Assembly: GCA_016743925.1 (NCBI GenBank)
Contig: JADGFH010000104.1
Location: 1-11,992, forward strand
From: Labilibaculum sp.
GTDB taxonomy: Bacteria > Bacteroidota > Bacteroidia > Bacteroidales > Marinifilaceae
DNA length: 11,992 bases
Direction: 5' to 3'
The position numbers and the translations under genes are program-made. Below, in pieces: positions 5,914-11,992 of this stretch (position 1 is the first letter of the stretch; every line of letters begins with the position of its first letter). The notes under the pieces were generated by a model. The model made no database searches. It was not told where the DNA came from and saw only the letters and a list, made by a program, of their open reading frames with translations.

Positions 5914-6855
5914 TTATCCATGTAAATCCAGTTCATTTAGCATGTATAGGGAGTGTTCTACGGTTTTAAAAATTTCAGAACAGTACTCATTTACCGCTTT
6001 TGGACTACCAGGCATCGTATAAACTAAAGTTTTATTCATAACACCTGCAATACCTCTACTCACTAAAGCATTTGGCTTCTCCATTCCGTATTTCACACGA
6101 ATTAATTCCATGATTCCTGGAATTTCTTTGGTTAGGTGCTTTTTTACAACATCTGGTGTAATATCTCTAGGACCAATACCTGTACCTCCAGTAGTGAAAA
6201 CTGCGTCGTAATTATCTTTCTGAGCTTTTTTAAGCAGTTTACTCAAATCTTCCTCTTGGTCTGGAATAATCATTTTATCAATATGGTAATGGCGATTCTT
6301 GGATTTGAAAAAATCCTCAGCTAATTTTTCCAATAAAGGGCCACTCTTATCTGCATACTCTCCACGGCTTGCTCTATCGCTAAGCGTTATAATCATTGCC
6401 TTTATAATTCGCGGATGATAGATGAGTACATCTCCAGCCTTTAAATTTCCATCTTTTATAACCCTACAGAATATCCCTTCTTTTGGCATTACACAATTAC
6501 CAATTTCACGGAAAATACTGCAATTATCACCATGGCATTTTTTACCAATCTGAGTTACTTCTAACTCTAAATCACCAAAAAGGAAACGATCCAATGGCGC
6601 TGTATGATGAAGCAGTATACCTTCTGTAGTAATGTTTTCTGCAAACTCGCCAAAGTCAATCTTTCGCTTGGCTTGTATAGAAAATTTATCAACACTTTCC
6701 TTTGCTAATAAACTTACCTGTCGATGCCAGTTGCCCGCGTGAGCATCGTTCGCTACACCTTTAGCGTTTAACTCGATTGAATCTACTGGTTTTTTAACCG
6801 TTCCTTTTTTCTCAGATATATTTACAGATAGTACTGCTACTTTTTTATTGCTCAT
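5914..6855 (-). CDS. MOSC domain fused to MogA/MoaB-type molybdopterin adenylyltransferase
   Basis: A 313-residue two-domain protein for late molybdenum cofactor synthesis. Residues 1-147 form a MOSC domain (VNISEKKGTVKKPV at the start, GNWHRQVSLL, and the cysteine-bearing segment KKCHGDNCSIF at 106-115), a domain family associated with sulfur and Moco handling. Residues 150-313 are a MogA/MoaB domain: LSDRASRGEYADKSGP (158-173), the molybdopterin-binding TTGGTGIGPRDITPD (221-235) and MPGSPKAV (281-288); this enzyme adenylylates molybdopterin before MoeA inserts molybdate. The fusion physically couples the two activities and occurs in other anaerobes and Bacteroidota. It is the last gene of the operon, 14 nt after moaC. 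The ATG at 6855 has a purine-rich AAGAAAG upstream. Whether the MOSC half is catalytic or only a carrier cannot be told. Confidence 0.92.
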   Translation of the reverse strand: MSNKKVAVLSVNISEKKGTVKKPVDSIELNAKGVANDAHAGNWHRQVSLLAKESVDKFSIQAKRKIDFGEFAENITTEGILLHHTAPLDRFLFGDLELEVTQIGKKCHGDNCSIFREIGNCVMPKEGIFCRVIKDGNLKAGDVLIYHPRIIKAMIITLSDRASRGEYADKSGPLLEKLAEDFFKSKNRHYHIDKMIIPDQEEDLSKLLKKAQKDNYDAVFTTGGTGIGPRDITPDVVKKHLTKEIPGIMELIRVKYGMEKPNALVSRGIAGVMNKTLVYTMPGSPKAVNEYCSEIFKTVEHSLYMLNELDLHG

Positions 6856-6869
6856 AATTATCGGCTTTC

Positions 6870-7325
6870 TTATTTTATATCGATCTTGGTTTTCTCCAAT
6901 AGAGTAACTCCTCCTATTGTCATAGATTTATCTACAGCTTTACACATATCGTAAACGGTTAATAGTGCAACGCTGGCAGCAGTTAATGCTTCCATTTCAA
7001 CTCCAGTTTGACCGATACATTTAACTCTGGTGTTGGCTTGAACTCCATTTTCTACTATTGTACATTTCACTTCAGCTTTTGTAATTTGAAGTGTATGGCA
7101 AAGAGGAATTAAGTCGCTTGTTTTTTTTGCAGCCTGAATCCCAGCTATTTCGGCAATGGTTAATACATCACCTTTTTTAAGCGCATTTTCTTTAATTAAT
7201 TCGATGGTTCTTGGTTCTAGTTGAATAATACCAGTTGCTTTTGCTTCTCTTATTTGTGGCGTTTTATCACCTACATCAACCATGTTGGCTTTTCCATCCT
7301 TATCTATATGACTAAATTCTCCCAT
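6870..7325 (-). CDS. moaC: Cyclic pyranopterin monophosphate synthase MoaC
   Basis: A 151-residue MoaC that converts 3',8-cyclo-7,8-dihydro-GTP, the MoaA product, into cyclic pyranopterin monophosphate with release of pyrophosphate. The N-terminus FSHIDKDGKANMVDVGDK is the family signature. Catalytic residues known from the E. coli enzyme have counterparts: K51 in LKKGDVL, H77 in PLCHTL, E110 and E112 in TGVEMEALTA, D126 and K129 in YDMCKAVDK. Length is normal; the active form is expected to be a hexamer in the cytoplasm. It lies 30 nt after moaA, and that gap is almost filled by a 14-bp tandem duplication. The ATG at 7325 has no Shine-Dalgarno sequence, so coupling to moaA translation is plausible. 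Confidence 0.96.
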   Translation of the reverse strand: MGEFSHIDKDGKANMVDVGDKTPQIREAKATGIIQLEPRTIELIKENALKKGDVLTIAEIAGIQAAKKTSDLIPLCHTLQITKAEVKCTIVENGVQANTRVKCIGQTGVEMEALTAASVALLTVYDMCKAVDKSMTIGGVTLLEKTKIDIK

Positions 7326-7354
7326 TTACTGATAACTGTTTACTGATAACTGTT
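7326..7354 (-). repeat. 14-bp tandem duplication between moaA and moaC
   Basis: The gap between the two genes consists mostly of two copies of AACAGTTATCAGTA (minus strand) in tandem, directly before the moaC start codon. It replaces any ribosome-binding sequence. Short AACAGTTATCAGT-type blocks occur between genes in other Bacteroidota (from memory). Confidence 0.8.
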
Positions 7355-7355
7355 C

Positions 7356-8156
7356 TCATCCTCCAATACCGTAAAAGCTACCATCTTTATTCTTGGTTCC
7401 AGCTTTTGGTTTGTGATTAATTGATTTGTCAATTGCTTTTTTAATGCCCAATTCGTTTATATCAAATTCACTAGCGTTAAAAAGGCATGGTTTAACTTTT
7501 CCATTAGCCGTTAAACGAATTCGATTACATTCAACACAGTTGCCGCCTTTTCCACCTTCAACAATTGAAAATTCACCACTAGCTAAATCCATTTGCTTAA
7601 TAAATCGGAGTTCCAGGTCATTTTGCTTACAGAATTTACGCAATTGCTCCAAATCGTCTAAGTCAGCTTCGGGCATACGAACACAGTTTATTTTTACAGG
7701 ATGCAAACCAGCTTCTTGTGCTGCCTTTATTCCTCTAAAAACATCTTCAATATTCCCCAAGCGTGTTAGTTCCTTATACTTTTTAGGATTCATTGTATCC
7801 AAACTGATATTTACTCTACACAAGCCAACGTCGGCTAATTGTTTGGCATATTTATCGAGTAAAATACCATTGGTTGTCATCGCGATTTCTTCAATGCCTG
7901 CATTACCGGCTATTAATTTTACCAAATCAACAATTCCTTTACGGACCAACGGTTCTCCGCCTGTTAGTCTCACTTTAGTAATTCCTGTAGCAACAGCTTC
8001 ATTTACAAATTCAGCTATTTGTTCAAAGCTCAAAACATCATCATGAGCCATTAAATCAACGCCATCTTCGGGCATGCAATAAGTGCATCGAAGGTTGCAT
8101 CGATCCGTAACAGATATTCGTAAGTAATTTATATTTCTATTATAATTGTCTAACAT
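7356..8156 (-). CDS. moaA: GTP 3',8-cyclase MoaA (short form), radical SAM
   Basis: Radical-SAM enzyme for the first step of Moco synthesis, rearranging GTP to 3',8-cyclo-7,8-dihydro-GTP. I chose ATG 8156 (266 aa) over a start at 8213: a strong GGAAGGAG precedes it and homology begins at NYLRISVTDRC. The N-terminal 4Fe-4S motif is C20-x3-C24-x2-C27 (CNLRCTYC), followed by LTGGEP (64-69). The second cluster motif is C207-x2-C210-x13-C224 (CVECNR ... KPC), and the protein ends in the conserved Gly-Gly. It is about 60 residues shorter than E. coli MoaA (329 aa); the missing part lies mainly between LRFIKQMD (183-190) and the second cysteine motif. All catalytic elements remain, so it is probably a natural short variant. 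Its start overlaps the end of moeA by 17 nt, implying translational coupling. Confidence 0.94.
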   Translation of the reverse strand: MLDNYNRNINYLRISVTDRCNLRCTYCMPEDGVDLMAHDDVLSFEQIAEFVNEAVATGITKVRLTGGEPLVRKGIVDLVKLIAGNAGIEEIAMTTNGILLDKYAKQLADVGLCRVNISLDTMNPKKYKELTRLGNIEDVFRGIKAAQEAGLHPVKINCVRMPEADLDDLEQLRKFCKQNDLELRFIKQMDLASGEFSIVEGGKGGNCVECNRIRLTANGKVKPCLFNASEFDINELGIKKAIDKSINHKPKAGTKNKDGSFYGIGG

Positions 8157-9315
8157 GTACAAATTCTCCTTCCATAAATTCATCAACTTCACGCGGAACT
8201 GCCATAATTCCATTTGCCACTGTAAAAGCGTTTATATGTGCTGAACCATGATAATTAATAGGCACAACCTTATTATTGGCATTAAATCGTACAGGAATAA
8301 ACTCCAATCGTTCGGTTCTTTTTCTTTTGTACTCAGATGCAATAGGCATGCGCACCATTGGGGCATTATAATCGTGACCCATTAAACGATAAAGCATTGG
8401 TTTTCCTAATAACTCAAATTGAACAAATGAGGATACCGGATTTCCAGGTAATCCCAATACATATTTTCCTTTGCTAGTTGCAAAAACAGTATGTTTTCCT
8501 GGTTTAACAGCTAGTGTATGGAACCAAATGTTGAATCCTAATTCTTTAAGAATTTGCGGGATGTAGTCAAAATCACCCACGGAAACGCCTCCGGAAATAA
8601 TTAAAACATCATTTTCCTCCAGACACTTAACCATAGCTTCTTTAGTTGCTTCTTTTGAGTCAGCAACAATTCCATGGTTATAACCTTTGATTCCCATTTT
8701 TTGCAATTGTGCATTTAATTGCCACGAGTTTACATTTCTTATTTGAGATTTATTTGGTTTGTCTTGTGGCTCTACCAGTTCACTGCCAGTTGCAATAGTT
8801 GCAACTTTTGGTTGGCGGTAAACAACAGGGCTTGAACATCCAACAGATGCTAAAACAGAAATATGTTGCGCTTTTAGACGTGTTCCTTTTTTTGAAACCA
8901 CATCGTTTTCTAAAATATCTTCTCCTTTAAGGCAGATGTTCGATTTTGTTTTTTCTTTCGTAAATCGAATGTGCTGTTTATCAATTTCTTCTGTGTGCTC
9001 AATCATTATAACAGTATCGGCACCTTCCGGAACCATTGCTCCAGTCATGATTTTAGAACATTGTTTATCTCCAATATTCAAAGTTGGAGCCGAGCCAGCA
9101 GCAATAACTTCGAGAACTTCAAGGTTTTCACTTAAATCAGATTGTTTACAGGCATAACCATCCATTGCTGATTTATTAAACGGAGGTAGCGACATATCAG
9201 AAAGTACATCTTCGGCCAATACTCGATTTAAACAATCCGAAAGGTCAATAATCTCTCTGTCTAATTTAATTGTGGCATGTTTAACTGTTTTCAATGCCTC
9301 GTGAAACGTAATCAT
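8140..9315 (-). CDS. moeA: Molybdopterin molybdenumtransferase MoeA
   Basis: A 391-residue MoeA that inserts molybdate into adenylylated molybdopterin, giving Moco. Conserved blocks occur in order: LPPFNKSAMDGYA (43-55), TGAMVPEGADTVIMIEHT (91-108), ATGSELVEP (175-183), the MogA-like domain with ISGGVSVGDFDYIPQIL (240-256), AVKPGKHTVFA (269-279) and LGLPGNPVSSFVQFELL (287-303). The C-terminal domain IV (about 320-391) is present; length is normal. D52, D248 and D250 fall in the substrate and metal-binding motifs. It begins 4 nt after the MobB-like gene and ends inside moaA, so it lies in the middle of a tightly packed operon. Its upstream partner activity, MogA, is supplied by the last gene of the same operon. 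Confidence 0.96.
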   Translation of the reverse strand: MITFHEALKTVKHATIKLDREIIDLSDCLNRVLAEDVLSDMSLPPFNKSAMDGYACKQSDLSENLEVLEVIAAGSAPTLNIGDKQCSKIMTGAMVPEGADTVIMIEHTEEIDKQHIRFTKEKTKSNICLKGEDILENDVVSKKGTRLKAQHISVLASVGCSSPVVYRQPKVATIATGSELVEPQDKPNKSQIRNVNSWQLNAQLQKMGIKGYNHGIVADSKEATKEAMVKCLEENDVLIISGGVSVGDFDYIPQILKELGFNIWFHTLAVKPGKHTVFATSKGKYVLGLPGNPVSSFVQFELLGKPMLYRLMGHDYNAPMVRMPIASEYKRKRTERLEFIPVRFNANNKVVPINYHGSAHINAFTVANGIMAVPREVDEFMEGEFVHVRQL

Positions 9316-9319
9316 ATTG

Positions 9320-9865
9320 TTAGTTTTTTATTATCCAGCTATTTTCTATAAAAGCAATTTTTTTACTGTCGAAATCAAATTTATCACCATCAAATTCAAT
9401 CTTTTTGTCAGCCAATTGTTTGTACTTTATAGCTCTGGGTTTTATATGGTTATTGTCTTTTTTATCAATCATTAAAAATAAACCTGGTGTTATCAGATCT
9501 CTCAATCCTCCCGATTCACAAATAATCGGATTTTCAGAAGGAATAATCTCATCAAAATAAGAAAGAATATCCGGAAGAGTATCATCTTTTCCTTGAACGT
9601 AATAAACCTCTTTACTCCCAGCTTTGAATAGTCGATTACTATCCTTATTTCCTTCTTTGCTATATTCTTTTGTAATTACAAAGTCAGCAGTTTTTCTAAC
9701 AAGCTCTAATTTATCACTTATTTTATGAAAATGAGGCGATATTTTAATACAAATAAGATGGCCTTTGCATTCCAAATTGTTGATTAATTGGCATGCAAAC
9801 AGGGTTTTACCAACATTCCTGCCAGTTCCTGCAATTAGTAATATGTTTTTTCTGATATTATCCAT
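9320..9865 (-). CDS. MobB-like P-loop GTPase
   Basis: A 181-residue P-loop protein, first gene of the Moco operon. I chose ATG 9865: the longer frame from 9892 would run back through the terminator stem. The Walker A motif GTGRNVGKT (13-21) sits at the N-terminus as in MobB, followed by a helix (LFACQLINNLECKGH) and strands; ESGGLRDLITPGLFLMID (117-134) corresponds to the later nucleotide-pocket segment with its Gly-Gly. MobB binds GTP and assists MobA in building molybdopterin guanine dinucleotide; no MobA is in the window. Similarity to classical MobB is limited to the P-loop and general layout, so another Moco-linked GTPase role is possible. It is 4 nt ahead of moeA and is preceded by a terminator and structured leader. 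Confidence 0.75.
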   Translation of the reverse strand: MDNIRKNILLIAGTGRNVGKTLFACQLINNLECKGHLICIKISPHFHKISDKLELVRKTADFVITKEYSKEGNKDSNRLFKAGSKEVYYVQGKDDTLPDILSYFDEIIPSENPIICESGGLRDLITPGLFLMIDKKDNNHIKPRAIKYKQLADKKIEFDGDKFDFDSKKIAFIENSWIIKN

Positions 9866-9870
9866 CTTAA

Positions 9871-9910
9871 ATAATAAAAACCTCCAACTCAAGTCTTGAA
9901 TTGGAGGTTT
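9871..9910 (-). terminator. Intrinsic terminator (attenuator) directly before the Moco operon
   Basis: Minus strand: AAACCTCCAA (9910-9901) pairs with TTGGAGGTTT (9887-9878), and inside it TCAAG (9899-9895) with CTTGA (9893-9889); a T-rich tail TTATTATTT follows and ends about 5 nt before the mobB-like ATG at 9865. No promoter fits between it and the gene, so operon transcripts should pass through it. AATTGGA in the leader (plus 9997-10003) is complementary to TCCAATT of its 5' arm (plus 9899-9905), a candidate antiterminator pairing. Confidence 0.8.
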
Positions 9911-9980
9911 ATGTTTTAAGAAAGAATAGTGTATAGTTTACCATGGCAAGATAAACGAAACATTCTATTCTTCAGACCTA

Positions 9981-10108
9981 AATCACAATACTCCTTTCCA
10001 ATTTTGGGTCTTAGCCCAGCGGGAGACAAATCCGTTTCCAAATTTACCTATCGGTTTCCAATACTTTCCAATTGTTATATTGACGAAGTAATTGACAACT
10101 CGGAGATT
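9981..10108 (-). promoter_or_regulatory. Structured leader RNA of the Moco operon, candidate riboswitch (possibly Moco-type)
   Basis: On the minus strand, the 128 nt between AATC (10108-10105) and GATT (9984-9981), which can pair with each other, contain several hairpins: TATTGG/CCGATA with AAA loop (10049-10063), AAATTTG/CGGATTT with GAAA tetraloop (10028-10045), TGGG/CCCA (10005-10018), and CTCC/GGAG (10025-10022 with 9994-9991). A further long hairpin follows (9922-9972), then the terminator at 9871-9910. A promoter candidate lies immediately upstream. Blocks AATCTCCG near the 5' end and CTCCCG ... GGAAAGGAGTA near the 3' end resemble, from memory, the conserved parts of the Moco RNA motif (Rfam RF01055) upstream of moa genes. 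The regulatory role is inferred from position and attenuator layout; the ligand is not established. It could be a different, undescribed leader. Confidence 0.5.
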
Positions 10109-10120
10109 ATTTAACAAGGG

Positions 10121-10150
10121 TAAAGATATTAATATTAATGAATCTACAAA
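10121..10150 (-). promoter_or_regulatory. Promoter candidate of the Moco operon
   Basis: On the minus strand TTTG (10150-10147) and TATCTTTA (10128-10121), one mismatch to TAnnTTTG, are 18 nt apart. Transcription would start about 5-10 nt before the structured leader at 10108, which fits the leader model. Confidence 0.45.
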
Positions 10151-10307
10151 TGTGTATGTATGAGGTTTTGCAATATTCTATTTTACTCCTTTTTTTGTTT
10201 CTCTTTAGCTATTTTCGAAAAGGCCTGTGTACTTTGGCTTTTTAAATGAAAACGATTGAGTTATTGTTTACACGTAGATAAATAAAAATGTCTTATTTAT
10301 ATTTGGT
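10151..10307. other. Rest of the divergent intergenic region
   Basis: No gene is supported. One weak plus-strand hairpin, AAAAGGCC (10218-10225) with GGCTTTTT (10236-10243), resembles a terminator but follows no gene. Confidence 0.4.
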
Positions 10308-10340
10308 TTGATTAAGGAATAGAATACATTCTTATCTTTA
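10308..10340 (+). promoter_or_regulatory. Weak promoter candidate for the CDF transporter gene
   Basis: TTG (10308-10310) and TATCTTTA (10333-10340) are 22 nt apart, at the upper limit of usual spacing, and 23 nt before the start codon. The -7 octamer is identical to that proposed for the divergent Moco operon. Confidence 0.3.
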
Positions 10341-10363
10341 TAATGAATATTTAATTTTACCAA

Positions 10364-11299
10364 ATGGGGAATCATAGCCAAGGATATGGTCATCACGATC
10401 ATGGAGATTTAAAAGGAAAGAATTTAGGTATTGCAATATTATTGAATGTTGGAATTACTATTGCTCAGGTAATAGGAGGATTCATTTCAGGAAGTTTAGC
10501 CTTATTGTCAGATGCAATGCATAATTTTAGTGATGTTCTGGCATTAATTATTAGTTGGTATGCTAGTAAGTTGTCTGGACGAAAACAAACTGCAAAACAA
10601 ACTTTTGGCTATAAACGAGCGGAGATTTTGGCTGCTCTTATCAATGCTATTTCCTTAATTGTTATTGCCTTTTTCCTGTTCAAAGAAGCTATTGTAAGAA
10701 TTACAGAACCACAAGAGATTGGTGCTGGAATTGTAATGGCATTAGGAGGATTATCAATTCTTTTGAATTGGTTAAGTATGTTGTTGGTAAAAAAAGGTGC
10801 AAAGAATAATATGAATATGCGTGCAGCTTATCTTCATCTACTTTCTGATATGATTTCGTCAGTAGCAGTTGTTTTGGGAGGTTTAGCAATGTATTTGTGG
10901 GAGATACCTTGGGTTGATAGTGTTATTTCTATTGCGATAGCTCTTTATTTGGTCTACTCAAGCTGGGGATTAGTGAAGGAAAGTGTGCGTATATTAATGC
11001 AGTTTGCACCTTTACATATTAATTTGGATGACATTCACGAAAAAATTAAAGAGTTGGATGGGATAGAAAATATGCACCATGTTCATGTTTGGCAATTAGA
11101 CGATAAGCAAACTAATTTTGAAGCACATATTAGTTTTGAGCAAGATTTAAAACTAAGTGAAGTCAATTTGGTTTTGCACAAATTGGAGCATATTTTACAG
11201 GATGATTTTGAGATAAATCATGTAACCCTTCAGCCTGAATTAAATGGTTCGTGCGATGACGAGAGTATAGTGATTCAGGAGAAAGGACACACGCATTAG
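10364..11299 (+). CDS. CDF-family zinc/divalent cation efflux transporter (CzcD/ZitB type)
   Basis: A 311-residue inner-membrane antiporter expected to export Zn2+ or similar cations in exchange for protons. The N-terminus is histidine-rich (HSQGYGHHDHGD, 4-15), as in ZitB/CzcD. Six membrane segments follow (about 21-42, 45-66, 88-110, 119-141, 155-175, 184-204). The transport site is formed by H53 and D57 in TM2 (SDAMHNFSD) and H158 and D162 in TM5 (HLLSD), an H/D pair pattern typical of zinc-specific CDFs. The cytoplasmic domain (about 215-292) has HHVHVWQLD (238-246) and ends with a His/Cys-bearing tail (C297, H309, H311). Length is normal. It is a single gene, divergent from the Moco operon and 10 nt from the convergent phosphatase end. 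No metal-sensing operator was recognised. Confidence 0.94.
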   Translation: MGNHSQGYGHHDHGDLKGKNLGIAILLNVGITIAQVIGGFISGSLALLSDAMHNFSDVLALIISWYASKLSGRKQTAKQTFGYKRAEILAALINAISLIVIAFFLFKEAIVRITEPQEIGAGIVMALGGLSILLNWLSMLLVKKGAKNNMNMRAAYLHLLSDMISSVAVVLGGLAMYLWEIPWVDSVISIAIALYLVYSSWGLVKESVRILMQFAPLHINLDDIHEKIKELDGIENMHHVHVWQLDDKQTNFEAHISFEQDLKLSEVNLVLHKLEHILQDDFEINHVTLQPELNGSCDDESIVIQEKGHTH

Positions 11300-11309
11300 C
11301 ATTGTTTTT

Positions 11310-11960
11310 TTAATCAATAGATTGCATTAAATCCATAGGATGATGAATAATGGTTTGAGCACCATTCTCTAAAAGTTCTTCCATGTCTCGAAATCCCCAT
11401 AGTACACCAACGGCATGCATACCAGAATTCTTTGCTGTTTCCATATCAACTCCAGAATCTCCAACATACATTAATTCTTCTGGTGTGATACCCATTTTTT
11501 CACTAATAAGTAGTGCTCCTTTTGGATCAGGTTTACGAGGAATATCACCTCCGGCACCAATTACCATTTCAAGTTTCCAATTGGCAAGTAATACTTTAAC
11601 AACCTTTTGAGTTAGATCGTTCGCTTTATTTGAAAAAATGGCAATTTTAAGATTTTTATCTTGTAAAGCATTAAGTAGCTCTGGAATACCAGGATATAGA
11701 GATGTTTTTGCAACGCAATTGTCATCGTAAACTTTCATCATTCTCTGAAAACATTCTTCTACAGTGGCTACGTCTCGCTTAGCTTCAGGAAGTGCATTTT
11801 CAACCAAGTTTTTTACTCCTTTGCCAACAAATGTTTTATAAGTACTATAATCATATGTATCCAATCCTCTTTCTTGTAATACAGTATTCATCGAATTAGC
11901 AATATCTTCTATTGAATTAGCTAGTGTGCCATCCAGATCAAAAACAACTCCTTTAAACAT
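11310..11960 (-). CDS. HAD-family hydrolase, phosphoglycolate phosphatase-like
   Basis: A 216-residue cytoplasmic haloacid-dehalogenase phosphatase of the Gph/PGMB subfamily. Motif I is FDLDGTLANS with nucleophile D8 and acid/base D10; the helical cap spans about 15-85; motif II is S110-N111-K112; motif III lysine is K143 in RKPDP; motif IV is GDSGVDM (167-173) with D168 and D172 binding Mg2+. The order and spacing fit Gph, which removes phosphate from 2-phosphoglycolate, although members of this subfamily often have broad or other sugar-phosphate substrates. Length is normal. The gene is convergent with the CDF transporter with only 10 nt between stops, and its promoter lies at or beyond the window end. 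The ATG at 11960 has an AAAGAAAT-like leader. Confidence 0.9.
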   Translation of the reverse strand: MFKGVVFDLDGTLANSIEDIANSMNTVLQERGLDTYDYSTYKTFVGKGVKNLVENALPEAKRDVATVEECFQRMMKVYDDNCVAKTSLYPGIPELLNALQDKNLKIAIFSNKANDLTQKVVKVLLANWKLEMVIGAGGDIPRKPDPKGALLISEKMGITPEELMYVGDSGVDMETAKNSGMHAVGVLWGFRDMEELLENGAQTIIHHPMDLMQSID

Positions 11961-11992
11961 ATTTATTTCTTTAGGTTTATATCATACAAATA

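Noticed and set aside
7426..8046. 206-codon plus-strand frame opposite moaA
   Set aside because: Antisense shadow of moaA, which has complete radical-SAM motifs on the minus strand; Ser/Phe/Ile-rich composition is typical of such shadows.
8157..8213. N-terminal extension of MoaA from 8213
   Set aside because: It overlaps the moeA C-terminus in another frame, lacks homology, and a strong Shine-Dalgarno sequence precedes ATG 8156.
9929..10114. 61-codon plus-strand frame before the CDF gene
   Set aside because: It lies entirely over the structured leader on the opposite strand, has no ribosome-binding site and no protein-like pattern.

Overview
The window reads as chromosomal DNA of a Bacteroidota member, probably a marine or anaerobic Marinilabiliales relative (lineage is inference). 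The signs are low GC, start codons mostly without strong Shine-Dalgarno sequences, promoters of the TTTG / TAnnTTTG type, a DUF6261-like protein, an exported S1 sulfatase, and secreted proteins with a CarboxypepD_reg-like domain.

Layout. 1-301: tail of an unknown upstream frame and a short frame whose middle resembles the N-terminal (GH20b) domain of beta-N-acetylhexosaminidases, probably a gene remnant. 456-1961: complete exported sulfatase, closed by a strong bidirectional terminator (2019-2053). 2115-2834 (minus): helical DUF6261-like protein. 2835-3692: long gene-poor stretch with an array of 42-bp tandem repeats (3121-3329) bounded by two hairpin/T-run structures. 3693-5433: accessory-looking stretch with a small secreted protein, a short coding remnant, and a CarboxypepD_reg plus beta-barrel-like gene broken by one in-frame TAA. 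5683-5767 (minus): tRNA-Ser(UGA) with its own promoter and terminator, flanked on both sides by degenerate partial copies of its own ends.

5914-9865 (minus) is a compact molybdenum cofactor operon in the order mobB-like, moeA, moaA, moaC, MOSC-MogA fusion. MoaA and MoaC make cyclic pyranopterin monophosphate from GTP; the MogA half and MoeA adenylylate molybdopterin and insert molybdate; the MobB-like GTPase points to a dinucleotide form of the cofactor. MoaD, MoaE, MoeB and MobA are not in the window. MoaA is a short form (266 aa).

The most interesting signal is the leader of this operon (about 9871-10150, minus). A well-spaced promoter is followed at once by about 130 nt of RNA with several hairpins, then by an intrinsic terminator ending just before the mobB start codon. 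As no promoter fits between that terminator and the start codon, operon transcription should have to read through it. This is the architecture of an attenuation riboswitch. Short blocks resemble the Moco RNA motif as I remember it, but this could not be tested here.

10364-11299 (plus) is a CDF zinc/cation exporter, divergent from the Moco operon; 11310-11960 (minus) is a HAD phosphatase of the phosphoglycolate phosphatase type, convergent with it.
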